Shown here: positions 1 through 7,747 of the stretch, one piece after another | How positions within the stretch are numbered: the first letter of the stretch is position 1 | How the letters are laid out: every line of letters starts with the position of its first letter | Assembly: GCA_031546805.1 (NCBI GenBank) | Contig: JAVBJW010000045.1 | Coordinates: forward strand, 1 to 13,770 | From: Mesenet sp031546805 | GTDB lineage: Bacteria > Pseudomonadota > Alphaproteobacteria > Rickettsiales > Anaplasmataceae | Direction: 5' to 3' | DNA length: 13,770 nucleotides | Notes under the pieces: generated by a model | What the model was told of the DNA's origin: nothing | Seen by the model: only the letters and a program-made list of their open reading frames with translations | Databases searched by the model: none | Made by a program: the position numbers and the translations under genes

Positions 1-384
1 TATAAAAACTGAAATTGTAATTGAGGAGAATGGAAAGATTTTGTCGGTTTCAAAGTCACATAGAGGTAGGACTTTAGAATAAGAAAACAAGAGAAATTTT
101 TACCAATGCATAGTATAAAATACGCCGATTCTGGATATCAATGGTGGCAGAAAATTCATGGTAATGTTATAATCCCATATAAAAAGTATCGTAAAAAGCA
201 ATTAATTCCAGAGCAGAAATAGCACAATCAAAAACTCGCTTCGCTAAGGATGAGAGTAGAGCACAAGATTCGGGAATTGAAAATATTTAAGATTTTATCG
301 CACGTCTATAGGAATTTTCAAAAGAAATACAATATGAGGTTTAATATTATCGCTGGGATTGTTAATCTGAGGCATGCTTTTTAA
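1..384 (+). pseudogene. IS5-family transposase remnant (5' part outside window)
   Basis: This is the C-terminal half of a DDE transposase of the IS5 type (DDE_Tnp_4-like). The reading frame is broken. Positions 2-79 encode a segment ending KILSVSKSHRGR. At about 68-70 the frame shifts and continues as DFRIRKQEKF, where intact relatives have a continuous HDF(R/K)I motif. The second frame carries the DSGYQ motif (second catalytic Asp, codon 127-129). It then meets an in-frame TAG at 220-222 where relatives usually have Glu or Lys before HN. It continues through the family-typical RMRVEHKIRELK (catalytic Glu, codon 259-261) and ends NIIAGIVNLRHAF with TAA at 382-384. Two independent lesions mean it cannot make an active enzyme without recoding. 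The first catalytic Asp lies outside the window. I could not identify terminal inverted repeats or a target duplication. Confidence 0.85.
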
Positions 385-588
385 CTAACTTAATTTTTAC
401 ATACCAATTTAGTAGCAGAGCCTTTCTCAGGGGGGTTATTCTAATTTTCATTTGATATTTATTCTTTTTATATTTATGGGTTTACTATAGTTTATTGGTG
501 CTCTCATTTGCCTCCTCTAAAATTTTATCCACATGGCCTAAGGGAATTTGCTATAATTTATAAAAGTGAATCTTTCATTAAAAGTAAT
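385..588. other. Intergenic region between IS remnant and ligA
   Basis: These bases follow the transposase stop and precede the stop codon of the minus-strand ligA gene. They probably include the right end of the IS element: a G-run lies at 430-435, but no terminal repeat could be matched because the left end is missing. A 21-codon minus-strand open stretch (482-550) ends in tandem TAG TAA stops and has protein-like composition, but it has no start codon. A weak inverted repeat (TGAA-TCTT-TCA type) at about 567-577 is too small to call a ligA terminator. No convincing gene or RNA is visible. Confidence 0.5.
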
Positions 589-2598
589 TTAAAAATTAAC
601 CTCCAAAGACAGCCATTCATCTTCATTCAAAATAGTTACACCAAGTTCTAACGCTTTTTTGTATTTTGATCCAGGGCTACTTCCAATAATGAGGTAATCA
701 GTTTTTGCCGATAAACTTGAGCTAACCTTTGCCCCAAGTAGTTCAGCTCTTGCTTTTGCCTCACTTCTTGTCATATGTAATAGTGAGCCGGTAAATACTA
801 CAATTTTACCACTTATTTCAGATCTATTATTTAAATTATTATCATCGTCTAAAATTTCTAAATAAGATACAAGCTTATCTAACACTTCCACATTACGTTT
901 TTCGGAGAAAAAAGACTTGATTGAATTAGCAGTTTTTTTTCCTATACCGTCAATGCTCACCAGTGCAGACAAAAATTCATCATCCAATTTTACCATATTG
1001 TCATACCAATTATTATAAGAGCTATAATAATTAGCCAATAATTTAGCTGTCCTTTGTCCAACAAATCTAATTCCAAGTGCAAATATTAATCTATGTAAAC
1101 TTATTGTTCGCTTATTTTTTATCGCATTAAATAAATTATTTATCGATTTTTTACCCCAACTGTGGCATTCTTCCAGAGAAAAGTTAGTACTCTTGATTTG
1201 CTCTTCTAAAGAAAAAATATCGGGAATTTGAACAATCAATCCATTGTTGTAGAAAAATTCTACCTGTTTTTCACCAAAACCAGCGATATCAAAAGCGTCT
1301 TTAGAAACAAAATGCTTTATCTTTTCTATTAACTGTGCCTTGCAGAAAAACTCTCCTATGCATCTAAGTGCAACTTCACCTTCAGTTTTATAAATGTTAC
1401 TGCCACATTCTGGGCAAAATTTTGGAAATACAAATTCTTGCGACTCAAGAGAACGTAAATTCTTATCTGCTTCTATAACTTGTGGAATAACGTCACCTGC
1501 TCTTTGTACCGTTACTATATCACCTTCTCTTATGTCTTTGCGTTCTATTTCATTTTGATTATGTAAACTTGCCCTACTGACTAAAACGCCCCCGATATTT
1601 ACAGGAGCAAGTTCTGCAACTGGAGTTAAAACCCCAGTTCTACCTATTTGGATTGATATTTTGTTCAATTTAGTTTTAGCTGCTACGGACGGAAATTTAT
1701 GTGCTATAGCCCAGCGTGGTGCTCTGCTTGTACTGCCCAATCGCCCTTGTAATTCTAAGCTGTTTACCTTATAAACAAGCCCATCAATATCATAACCAAT
1801 GTTGTGGCGATTACTATAAACTTGGTTATAAAAATCCATAATTTCATCTACAGTTCTTACTATTACTATATTACTACTGACACAAAATTTAAGTGTTTTT
1901 AGTTCTTCCAATATTTCATATTGTGTTTTCTCTTTACTGCCTACTATAGAATAAGCAAAATATTTAAGCGGTCTACTTGCTGTAATTTGAACATCAAGCT
2001 GTCTTATAGATCCTGCTGCTGCGTTGCGAGGGTTAGCAAATTGATTATTTTTATTCAGTTCTATAAAGTCATTACGATCTATATATATTTCTCCTCTGAC
2101 TTCTAAAGTATCACTCGTATTTAAAACTTGCGGTAAGTCCTTTAAAGTTGCAAGATTTGCTGTGATATCTTCACCAAAATAGCCATCACCACGTGTTGCA
2201 GCACAGGTTAAAACACCATTTTCATAAGTTGCAGCAAATGATAACCCGTCTATTTTAAGCTCACATAGTAACTCTATCTCATCTACGTTTAAAAAGCGTT
2301 TTACCTTTGTTAAAAATTTTTCTATATCTTGAATGCTTATGGCGTTATCTAAAGAAAGCATAGATTGTTTATGCTGAACCTTTGCAAATCTACCATCAGG
2401 CTCAGAACCTACCTGTACACCATCAATAGATTTCAGTTCAGGAAACCTCTCTTCTATCTCTATAAGCTGAGCACGCAACATATCATATTCAGCATCAGTA
2501 ATTGCTGGTTTATCTTTCTGATAGTATAAAATATCGTAGTGTTTTATTTTCTCTTTTAAGCCTAAAAATTCTGCTTTTATTTTTTCCAAATCTTCCAT
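589..2598 (-). CDS. ligA: NAD-dependent DNA ligase LigA
   Basis: The 669-residue protein has the normal length for bacterial LigA. It seals nicks in duplex DNA using NAD+ during replication and repair. All domains are visible in order: an N-terminal Ia domain (about 1-65) with the YYQKDKPAITDAEYD signature; the adenylation domain with the KIDG motif (K115 is the expected AMP-accepting lysine), SLDNA at 82-86 and ANPRNAAAGS at 188-197; an OB fold; a four-cysteine zinc finger (C395, C398, C413, C419); helix-hairpin-helix repeats (about 430-565, including DGIGKKTA); and a C-terminal BRCT domain (about 594-669). No key residue is missing. The ATG at 2596-2598 is chosen because domain Ia begins right after it. 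There is no Shine-Dalgarno sequence, but a good TATAAT box lies about 26 nt upstream. It is the last gene of the minus-strand group. Confidence 0.97.
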   Translation of the reverse strand: MEDLEKIKAEFLGLKEKIKHYDILYYQKDKPAITDAEYDMLRAQLIEIEERFPELKSIDGVQVGSEPDGRFAKVQHKQSMLSLDNAISIQDIEKFLTKVKRFLNVDEIELLCELKIDGLSFAATYENGVLTCAATRGDGYFGEDITANLATLKDLPQVLNTSDTLEVRGEIYIDRNDFIELNKNNQFANPRNAAAGSIRQLDVQITASRPLKYFAYSIVGSKEKTQYEILEELKTLKFCVSSNIVIVRTVDEIMDFYNQVYSNRHNIGYDIDGLVYKVNSLELQGRLGSTSRAPRWAIAHKFPSVAAKTKLNKISIQIGRTGVLTPVAELAPVNIGGVLVSRASLHNQNEIERKDIREGDIVTVQRAGDVIPQVIEADKNLRSLESQEFVFPKFCPECGSNIYKTEGEVALRCIGEFFCKAQLIEKIKHFVSKDAFDIAGFGEKQVEFFYNNGLIVQIPDIFSLEEQIKSTNFSLEECHSWGKKSINNLFNAIKNKRTISLHRLIFALGIRFVGQRTAKLLANYYSSYNNWYDNMVKLDDEFLSALVSIDGIGKKTANSIKSFFSEKRNVEVLDKLVSYLEILDDDNNLNNRSEISGKIVVFTGSLLHMTRSEAKARAELLGAKVSSSLSAKTDYLIIGSSPGSKYKKALELGVTILNEDEWLSLEVNF

Positions 2599-2624
2599 GT
2601 TTAAATGTATAAACTATTCTTCTG

Positions 2625-2630
2625 ATTATA
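2625..2630 (-). promoter_or_regulatory. Putative -10 box upstream of ligA
   Basis: The minus strand reads a perfect TATAAT here, 26 nt before the ligA start codon. The best candidate -35 region (TTCAAG-like) is poor, so the call rests mainly on the -10 match and its position in the gap between ligA and the upstream small gene. A+T-rich DNA produces such boxes by chance. Confidence 0.4.
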
Positions 2631-2666
2631 ACCGACATATGATAGAATTCTTGAAAAATTTATTTT

Positions 2667-3092
2667 TTAAAGCGATAAGTCCTGACTCTGCAAGTGTGCT
2701 TGTTGTTTAACTTTACTTTTTGGTTCTTCTTCAGGACTTGGTTTTAGATTAGAGTGACTTTTTTGATAATCAGAATCTAATTCTTCTCTTATATTCTCCA
2801 ACTCTTTACGTAAAGAATTATCTTGGGGAAACCCATACAAGGCTGGGATACTAGCAAGTAGTGCTCCACATAAAATAAAACTCATAAAACCAAATACCGC
2901 TGAACCTGGAATACACAAAGCGATTTTATCAAAAGTGCTACCATTTATAATATGAGAATTAGTCATGCCATAATAAAAAATAAGAATGGTTGTAATAATG
3001 GCACCTATAGTACCTCCTATAACGAAACTACGACACTTAATAGTTTTTACAAGATCAGCTCTCTTCAATTTCTTTTGCAAATCTTTATCCAT
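2667..3092 (-). CDS. Small membrane protein of unknown function
   Basis: I do not recognise this 141-residue protein. It has a short positively charged N-terminus (about 1-21, rich in Lys/Arg), a first hydrophobic segment at about 22-42, a polar loop, a second hydrophobic segment at about 57-86 containing small residues, and then a hydrophilic, charged tail of about 55 residues with Pro/Glu/Lys/Gln-rich sequence (SPEEEPKSKVKQQ). Two inner-membrane helices are likely, with both termini predicted cytoplasmic from the positive N-terminus and an even helix count. The part from about 95-110 (LRKELENIREELDSD) could form a short coiled coil. It lies between alaS and ligA on the same strand, 141 nt after alaS and 68 nt before ligA. 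No domain gives a function. It is probably a lineage-restricted hypothetical gene; the reading frame itself looks real because of its length and coherent topology. Confidence 0.75.
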   Translation of the reverse strand: MDKDLQKKLKRADLVKTIKCRSFVIGGTIGAIITTILIFYYGMTNSHIINGSTFDKIALCIPGSAVFGFMSFILCGALLASIPALYGFPQDNSLRKELENIREELDSDYQKSHSNLKPSPEEEPKSKVKQQAHLQSQDLSL

Positions 3093-3233
3093 AAATAAAT
3101 CATTTAATATAATGTTAGCATATTAATATTATATATCAACTTTTTATTTATTGTATGCTTGTTCCTTTTCTGCAGAACCTTGTACTTTAGGGTTATTATA
3201 TAGCATAATTCTACTTTATCAGATCACCAATTT

Positions 3234-5897
3234 TTAGAAAATGCTCTGTAGTTTATCTTGAACTATTGTAATACCATCGCTGACTTTTCTGCTATCACCT
3301 CCAACTTGTGCAAGCTCTTCGTTACCACCACCTTTACCACTTGCCATGACTTCTGCTGCAAATTCTACAAGCTCTGTTGCCCTTATTTTATCGGTTAAAT
3401 TGCCACTTACGCTAACAATTAAAACCGCTTTTTTTCCTTCTGTAACAGCAATTGCAATAATAGTATTAACCTTATGACTTTTTTGCTGTTCTATAACAAA
3501 TTTTCGTACAGTATTTGTCGGAATATCAGTGAAGATATGACTAAAAAATTTCACCTCACCAATATTAATGTTTTTAATACTCTCTGATTTTATTAGTTTT
3601 GAATAAAGATGTTCTATTTTCTGTTTTAATTCTTTACATTCTCTCTGTAAACTCTGCAAACTCTGAATTACACTATCTGTTGGTACTTTAAGTAGATCAA
3701 CGATTTTTTTTGAGGTAATTTCTCTGCTATGCACATAATCAATTGCTGCTTTGCCAGTTACAGCTTCAATTCTACGCACACCAAACGCAACTGCACTTTC
3801 AGAGGTTATTTTAAAAAATCCTATGTCCCCACTGTATTTTACGTGAGTGCCACCACACAATTCCTTTGAATCACCAATATTAACAACTCTTACTTTATCT
3901 TCATATTTTTCTCCAAACAAAGCAACAGCACCATCACTTATTGCTTTATCTCTATCTTGAATTTCAGTAAAAACCGAATAATTATCTCTAATCATAGAGT
4001 TTACTTTATCTTCTATTAAAAATAATTCTTCTTCGCTAAGGGCATTACTGTGACTAAAATCAAAACGCAGCTTATCAGGTGCAACCAAAGATCCTTTTTG
4101 TGTAATATGACTGCCTAAAGTATCTTTTAATGCATAATGTAATAAATGTGTTGCTGAGTGGTTTGCTTGCATACACACTCTTTTTTCTTGGTCTATCTTT
4201 GCTTTAACTATATCTCCATGAATAATAGAACCAGCTTCAACAACGCATTTGTGAACATAAATGCCATTTATTTTCTTGGTATCTAACACTCTTACTATAC
4301 TGTCTTTAACCCCTAACCCTAAATTTTCTTCCCTAATAACAACTTGAAGCTCTCCACTATCACCTTGTTGGCCACCAGATTCTCCATAAAAAGGAGTTTT
4401 ATTGAGAACAATACTTACTTCTTCTTTTGCATTTGCACAATCAATAATTTTGTTTTCTTTTGAGACAATACTTAAAACTCTTGCATCGCTTATTTGACTC
4501 AGCTCATAACCGACAAACTCTGTTTTAAGACTTGCGATATCAAACCATACTTGCTCTACTGCTTTTACATCACTTACCAAATGATTTTTTGCTCTTTCTT
4601 TTTGCTCTTTCATAGCATGATTAAAACCCTCTTGGTCAAATTTTAGTTTTTTTTCTTTCAAAATATCTAAAGTTATATCCAAAGGAAAACCATAAGTATC
4701 ATAAAGCTTAAAAGCCGTTTCTCCAGATACAACATCACCGTAACTTAAATCAGCAGTTACTTTATCAAGAAGATTTACTCCTTTTAGTAGAGTTTCGTGG
4801 AAGTTTTCTTCTTCTAATTTTAAAGTCACTTCTATCAATTCTTTAGCTCTGATTAATTCTGGGTAAGTATCAGCCATGTATGCAGCGCTACTAGCATCTG
4901 TCAATATGGGAGAAATTTGATATAGTAATGGCTCATTACAACCCATCTGATGTGCATAACGTGCAGCTCTTCTGATTATTCGACGCAAGACATAGTTTGA
5001 TCCTTCATTAGCAGGCATTACTCCTTCTGCTATTAAAAACGCCGCTGCACGTATATGATCAGCAATAATTCTATGTGCTAATCTATTAGTTGTATTGCTA
5101 GATTTTATTTGTGACCTATTAATTAAAGCTAGAAAAATGTCAGTTTCATAGTTATCACACACACCTTTCATCACAGAAGCTATACGCTCTAAACCCATAC
5201 CAGTATCAATACATTGCTTCGGTAACTTATGTAAATTGCCCTCATCATCTTTATCATACTGCATAAATACTAGATTCCAGATTTCAACAAATCTTTCACC
5301 ATCTGCATTATCTGTACCAGGTAATCCACCTTCAACATTTTCACCATAATCATAAAAAATTTCTGAGCATGGACCACATGGTCCAGTATTACCCATACTC
5401 CAAAAATTATCATCAGTTGTAATTCTTATAATTTTGCTATCGGAAAAACCGCTAACTTTTTTCCAAATTTCATATGCTTCATCGTCACTATGGTAAACTG
5501 TTACATATAGTCTATCTTTATCTAACGATAGCTCCTGCGTTATAAATCTCCAAGCTAGTTCTATAGCTTGTTCCTTAAAATAATCACCAAAACTAAAGTT
5601 ACCAAGCATCTCAAAAAACGTATGGTGCCGATTTGTATGACCAACATTTTCTAAATCATTGTGTTTGCCACCAGCTCTTAAACATTTTTGACTAGATGCA
5701 GCAGCTTTAACATTGCTGCTTTCTTTATCGGTAAAGATTTGCTTAAATTGCACCATACCAGAGTTTGTAAACATCAGTGTGGTATCATTTTGTGGAACCA
5801 GCGACGAAGATGGAAATATCGTATGATTATTTTTTGCAAAAAAGTCTAAAAATACTTTCCTTATATTATTTACGGACAAACTTTGCTCTTTTACCAT
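3234..5897 (-). CDS. alaS: Alanyl-tRNA synthetase AlaS
   Basis: The 887-residue protein is full length for bacterial AlaRS, which charges tRNA-Ala and clears mis-charged Ser- or Gly-tRNA. The class II catalytic core is at the N-terminus, with the family-specific block SSQKCLRAGGKHND (68-81) followed by HHTFFEMLGNFSFGDYF (91-107). Motif 3 is DTGMGLERIAS (231-241). The editing domain keeps its metal ligands: H580 and H584 in HSATH, and C681 and H685 in CGGTH. A coiled-coil linker (about 735-770) precedes the C-Ala domain, which carries GKGGGNEELAQVGG (854-867), the glycine-rich motif of this family. The ATG start is preceded by no Shine-Dalgarno sequence, but an extended -10 promoter element lies 38 nt upstream. 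It follows ksgA on the same strand after a 93-nt gap. Confidence 0.98.
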   Translation of the reverse strand: MVKEQSLSVNNIRKVFLDFFAKNNHTIFPSSSLVPQNDTTLMFTNSGMVQFKQIFTDKESSNVKAAASSQKCLRAGGKHNDLENVGHTNRHHTFFEMLGNFSFGDYFKEQAIELAWRFITQELSLDKDRLYVTVYHSDDEAYEIWKKVSGFSDSKIIRITTDDNFWSMGNTGPCGPCSEIFYDYGENVEGGLPGTDNADGERFVEIWNLVFMQYDKDDEGNLHKLPKQCIDTGMGLERIASVMKGVCDNYETDIFLALINRSQIKSSNTTNRLAHRIIADHIRAAAFLIAEGVMPANEGSNYVLRRIIRRAARYAHQMGCNEPLLYQISPILTDASSAAYMADTYPELIRAKELIEVTLKLEEENFHETLLKGVNLLDKVTADLSYGDVVSGETAFKLYDTYGFPLDITLDILKEKKLKFDQEGFNHAMKEQKERAKNHLVSDVKAVEQVWFDIASLKTEFVGYELSQISDARVLSIVSKENKIIDCANAKEEVSIVLNKTPFYGESGGQQGDSGELQVVIREENLGLGVKDSIVRVLDTKKINGIYVHKCVVEAGSIIHGDIVKAKIDQEKRVCMQANHSATHLLHYALKDTLGSHITQKGSLVAPDKLRFDFSHSNALSEEELFLIEDKVNSMIRDNYSVFTEIQDRDKAISDGAVALFGEKYEDKVRVVNIGDSKELCGGTHVKYSGDIGFFKITSESAVAFGVRRIEAVTGKAAIDYVHSREITSKKIVDLLKVPTDSVIQSLQSLQRECKELKQKIEHLYSKLIKSESIKNINIGEVKFFSHIFTDIPTNTVRKFVIEQQKSHKVNTIIAIAVTEGKKAVLIVSVSGNLTDKIRATELVEFAAEVMASGKGGGNEELAQVGGDSRKVSDGITIVQDKLQSIF

Positions 5898-5934
5898 TAG
5901 ATTAAATTGAAAATTATACTTTAACTTATAATAA

Positions 5935-5943
5935 ATTATAGCA
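5935..5943 (-). promoter_or_regulatory. Putative extended -10 promoter element for alaS
   Basis: On the minus strand the sequence reads TGC-TATAAT, a perfect extended -10 element, 38 nt upstream of the alaS ATG. No good -35 hexamer stands at 17 nt spacing, which extended -10 promoters can tolerate. It suggests that alaS has its own start site in addition to any read-through from ksgA. Confidence 0.45.
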
Positions 5944-5990
5944 AAGTTAAAATCAACCAGCAGAGAAATCTATAAGATTTACAAATTAGA

Positions 5991-6803
5991 CTATCTTGTG
6001 GACAATCTACTATTCGCAGTTTCATAAATTGCATTTGCAAGCTTACAAAATTGTTCAATATTTAAATCTTCTGGACGTTCATTACCTTGTATTCCTGCTG
6101 CATCTAGAACAACACTTACATCGCAAACAATTTCTTTTAAACTAGTGCTGAGCATTTTTCTTCTTTTATTAAACACAACATTCATTACTTTTTTTAGGGT
6201 GTTGATATCAACTAAAAATCTAGGTATAGATAGAGGTGTTATTGTAATAACTGAAGAATCTACTTTCGGTTGGGGAAAAAACACTGCAGGTTTAAGATCA
6301 AACTCTTTATGGACATCACAAAATAATTGAGTGAGTATTGATAATCTACCGTATGATTTAGAATTAGGCTTGGCAACAATACGATCAGCCACCTCTTTTT
6401 GAAACATCAAAGTTAAACTTGTAAAAAAGTTTATATCTTCCAGCCATTTAAGTAGCAAAACCACTGAAACGTTATACGGCAAGTTAGCAATAACCTTAAC
6501 TGGCTGATCTATTAATTCTCGCTCCTTAACATGTAACGCATCAGCATTGAAAATGCAATACTTACTCTTATAATCTGCAATTAATTTATCATGCTCTTTA
6601 ATTAAGGATTCATCTTTTTCTATTGATAAAAGATGTTTAGGATTAGACTTTAGTATAGATCTGGTGAGGGAACCTAACCCTGGACCAATTTCAATGATAT
6701 TAAAATCTTTTAAATCTCCAGCAAGAGCAACTATCTTATCAGTTATATCACTTGATAAGATAAAATTCTGGCCCAACCATTTTTTTGGTAAAATTTTAAT
6801 CAA
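5991..6803 (-). CDS. ksgA: 16S rRNA (A1518/A1519-N6) dimethyltransferase KsgA/RsmA
   Basis: The 270-residue SAM-dependent enzyme dimethylates two adjacent adenines in the terminal hairpin of 16S rRNA during late 30S assembly. Visible motifs are KKWLGQNF (7-14), the family's N-terminal signature; the SAM-binding glycine loop EIGPGLGSLT (38-47); the acidic ribose-binding residue E62; D88 in NADAL; and the catalytic NLPYNVS (107-113). The C-terminal part keeps the FFPQPKVDSSVI segment typical of KsgA. The start is forced: the codon before the TTG at 6801-6803 is an in-frame TAG and no ATG lies before the KKWLGQNF motif, so translation must begin at TTG (or the next ATT). This leaves only six residues ahead of the motif, shorter than in enterobacterial KsgA. 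It is the first gene of the minus-strand group. Confidence 0.95.
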   Translation of the reverse strand: MIKILPKKWLGQNFILSSDITDKIVALAGDLKDFNIIEIGPGLGSLTRSILKSNPKHLLSIEKDESLIKEHDKLIADYKSKYCIFNADALHVKERELIDQPVKVIANLPYNVSVVLLLKWLEDINFFTSLTLMFQKEVADRIVAKPNSKSYGRLSILTQLFCDVHKEFDLKPAVFFPQPKVDSSVITITPLSIPRFLVDINTLKKVMNVVFNKRRKMLSTSLKEIVCDVSVVLDAAGIQGNERPEDLNIEQFCKLANAIYETANSRLSTR

Positions 6804-6832
6804 CTAAGCCTATACGAGTTAAATGTAATTAA

Positions 6833-6860
6833 TATATATTGTTTTTGGGCAAAAAGTCTA
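6833..6860 (-). promoter_or_regulatory. Putative ksgA promoter
   Basis: On the minus strand, a TAGACT hexamer (6855-6860, 4 of 6 to the -35 consensus) and TATATA (6833-6838, 5 of 6 to the -10 consensus) are separated by 16 nt. This lies 30 nt upstream of the ksgA TTG start, in the divergent gap between ksgA and tRNA-Thr. It is a reasonable but unremarkable match in A+T-rich sequence. Confidence 0.4.
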
Positions 6861-6884
6861 TTTACTTTTCTCATAAAACACCTA

Positions 6885-6911
6885 TTGACTCTACCGTTTT
6901 TTTAATATAAA
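6885..6911 (+). promoter_or_regulatory. Putative promoter of tRNA-Thr/tpiA operon
   Basis: TTGACT (6885-6890, 5 of 6 to -35) and TATAAA (6906-6911, 5 of 6 to -10) are separated by 15 nt, slightly shorter than optimal. Transcription would begin just a few bases before the tRNA 5' end at 6924, the position expected for a tRNA promoter. This is the best promoter candidate in the window. Confidence 0.6.
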
Positions 6912-6923
6912 TCTTAAACCTAT

Positions 6924-6996
<73 letters not shown>

Positions 6997-7020
6997 CTTT
7001 TATTTTTTTAGATCTAGAAA

Positions 7021-7728
7021 ATGTCTTTTTTAATAGTTGCAAATTGGAAGATGAACGGCTCGCGTTTATCTTTTATAGATTTTATTCACAGGTTAAATGA
7101 AAATTTTCAAAAAACTGAGTTAGTAATATGCCCACCATTTACAGCACTTGCGAATAAAATTAAACCTAATATAAGTATAGGCGCGCAAAATTGTCATCAC
7201 GAAACAAAAGGAGCTTACACAGGAGAAGTGAGCGCGGAGATGCTAGCTGACCTTGGTTGTAGTTATGTAATACTTGGTCATTCTGAAAGGAAATTGCACT
7301 GTGGGGAAACAGATGATCAAATAAAACTTAAAGTTTATGCTGCTTTGGAAGCAGGGTTACATCCAATTATCTGCATAGGAGAAACGCTGCTAGATAGAAG
7401 CGAAAAGAAAACAAAAGATGTTTTATTGAAACAATGTACAAATTATTTGCCAAAAGAAGAGAAGTATAAAAATAAATATACAGTAGCTTATGAACCAGTT
7501 TGGGCTATAGGGCAAGGCTCTATACCTGAAATTACTCTAATTGCTGAGACTATAGAGATGATACGATCTCATCTTCAATCACGCGTTATATACGGTGGTT
7601 CTGTTAACTTGAAAAATGTAGAGGAGTTAGTTAAAATGCAAAAAATATCAGGGCTCCTAATTGGTAGTGCAAGTCTAGACTTTGACAATTTTTACGGTAT
7701 TATAAAGAAAGTTGAGAGTCTTTTATAA
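7021..7728 (+). CDS. tpiA: Triose-phosphate isomerase TpiA
   Basis: The 235-residue TIM barrel interconverts dihydroxyacetone phosphate and glyceraldehyde 3-phosphate in the cytoplasm. Catalytic residues are in place: N8 and K10 in ANWKMNG, H87 in ILGHSERK, and E158 in AYEPVWAIGQG (the flexible loop 6 follows). The phosphate-binding YGGSVN (191-196) and the C-terminal GLLIGSASLD (211-220) are also present. The protein is somewhat shorter than the usual 250 residues because of compact loops, not a lost motif. The ATG is the only reasonable start, because an in-frame TAG lies two codons upstream (7015-7017). No Shine-Dalgarno sequence is visible. The downstream TAXI gene begins 19 nt after the stop. 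With gpmI in the same window it points to a working lower glycolytic or gluconeogenic route. Confidence 0.97.
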   Translation: MSFLIVANWKMNGSRLSFIDFIHRLNENFQKTELVICPPFTALANKIKPNISIGAQNCHHETKGAYTGEVSAEMLADLGCSYVILGHSERKLHCGETDDQIKLKVYAALEAGLHPIICIGETLLDRSEKKTKDVLLKQCTNYLPKEEKYKNKYTVAYEPVWAIGQGSIPEITLIAETIEMIRSHLQSRVIYGGSVNLKNVEELVKMQKISGLLIGSASLDFDNFYGIIKKVESLL

Positions 7729-7737
7729 CACAAAAAA

Positions 7738-7742
7738 TAAGG
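7738..7742 (+). promoter_or_regulatory. Shine-Dalgarno-like site deciding the TAXI gene start
   Basis: TAAGG lies 5 nt before GTG 7748. Ribosome binding sites are rare in this window, so this site supports the GTG over the TTG at 7712, which lies inside tpiA and has no such sequence. Confidence 0.5.
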
Positions 7743-7747
7743 TTAAA

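Noticed and set aside
3168..3177. Perfect palindrome TTCTGCAGAA between alaS and the small membrane gene
   Set aside because: Ten bases is too short to call an operator or a terminator. It has no loop or T-run, and no second copy was noticed.
7712..7747. TTG at 7712 as the start of the TAXI gene
   Set aside because: It lies inside tpiA without a ribosome binding site and would put a polar extension before the signal peptide; GTG 7748 fits better.
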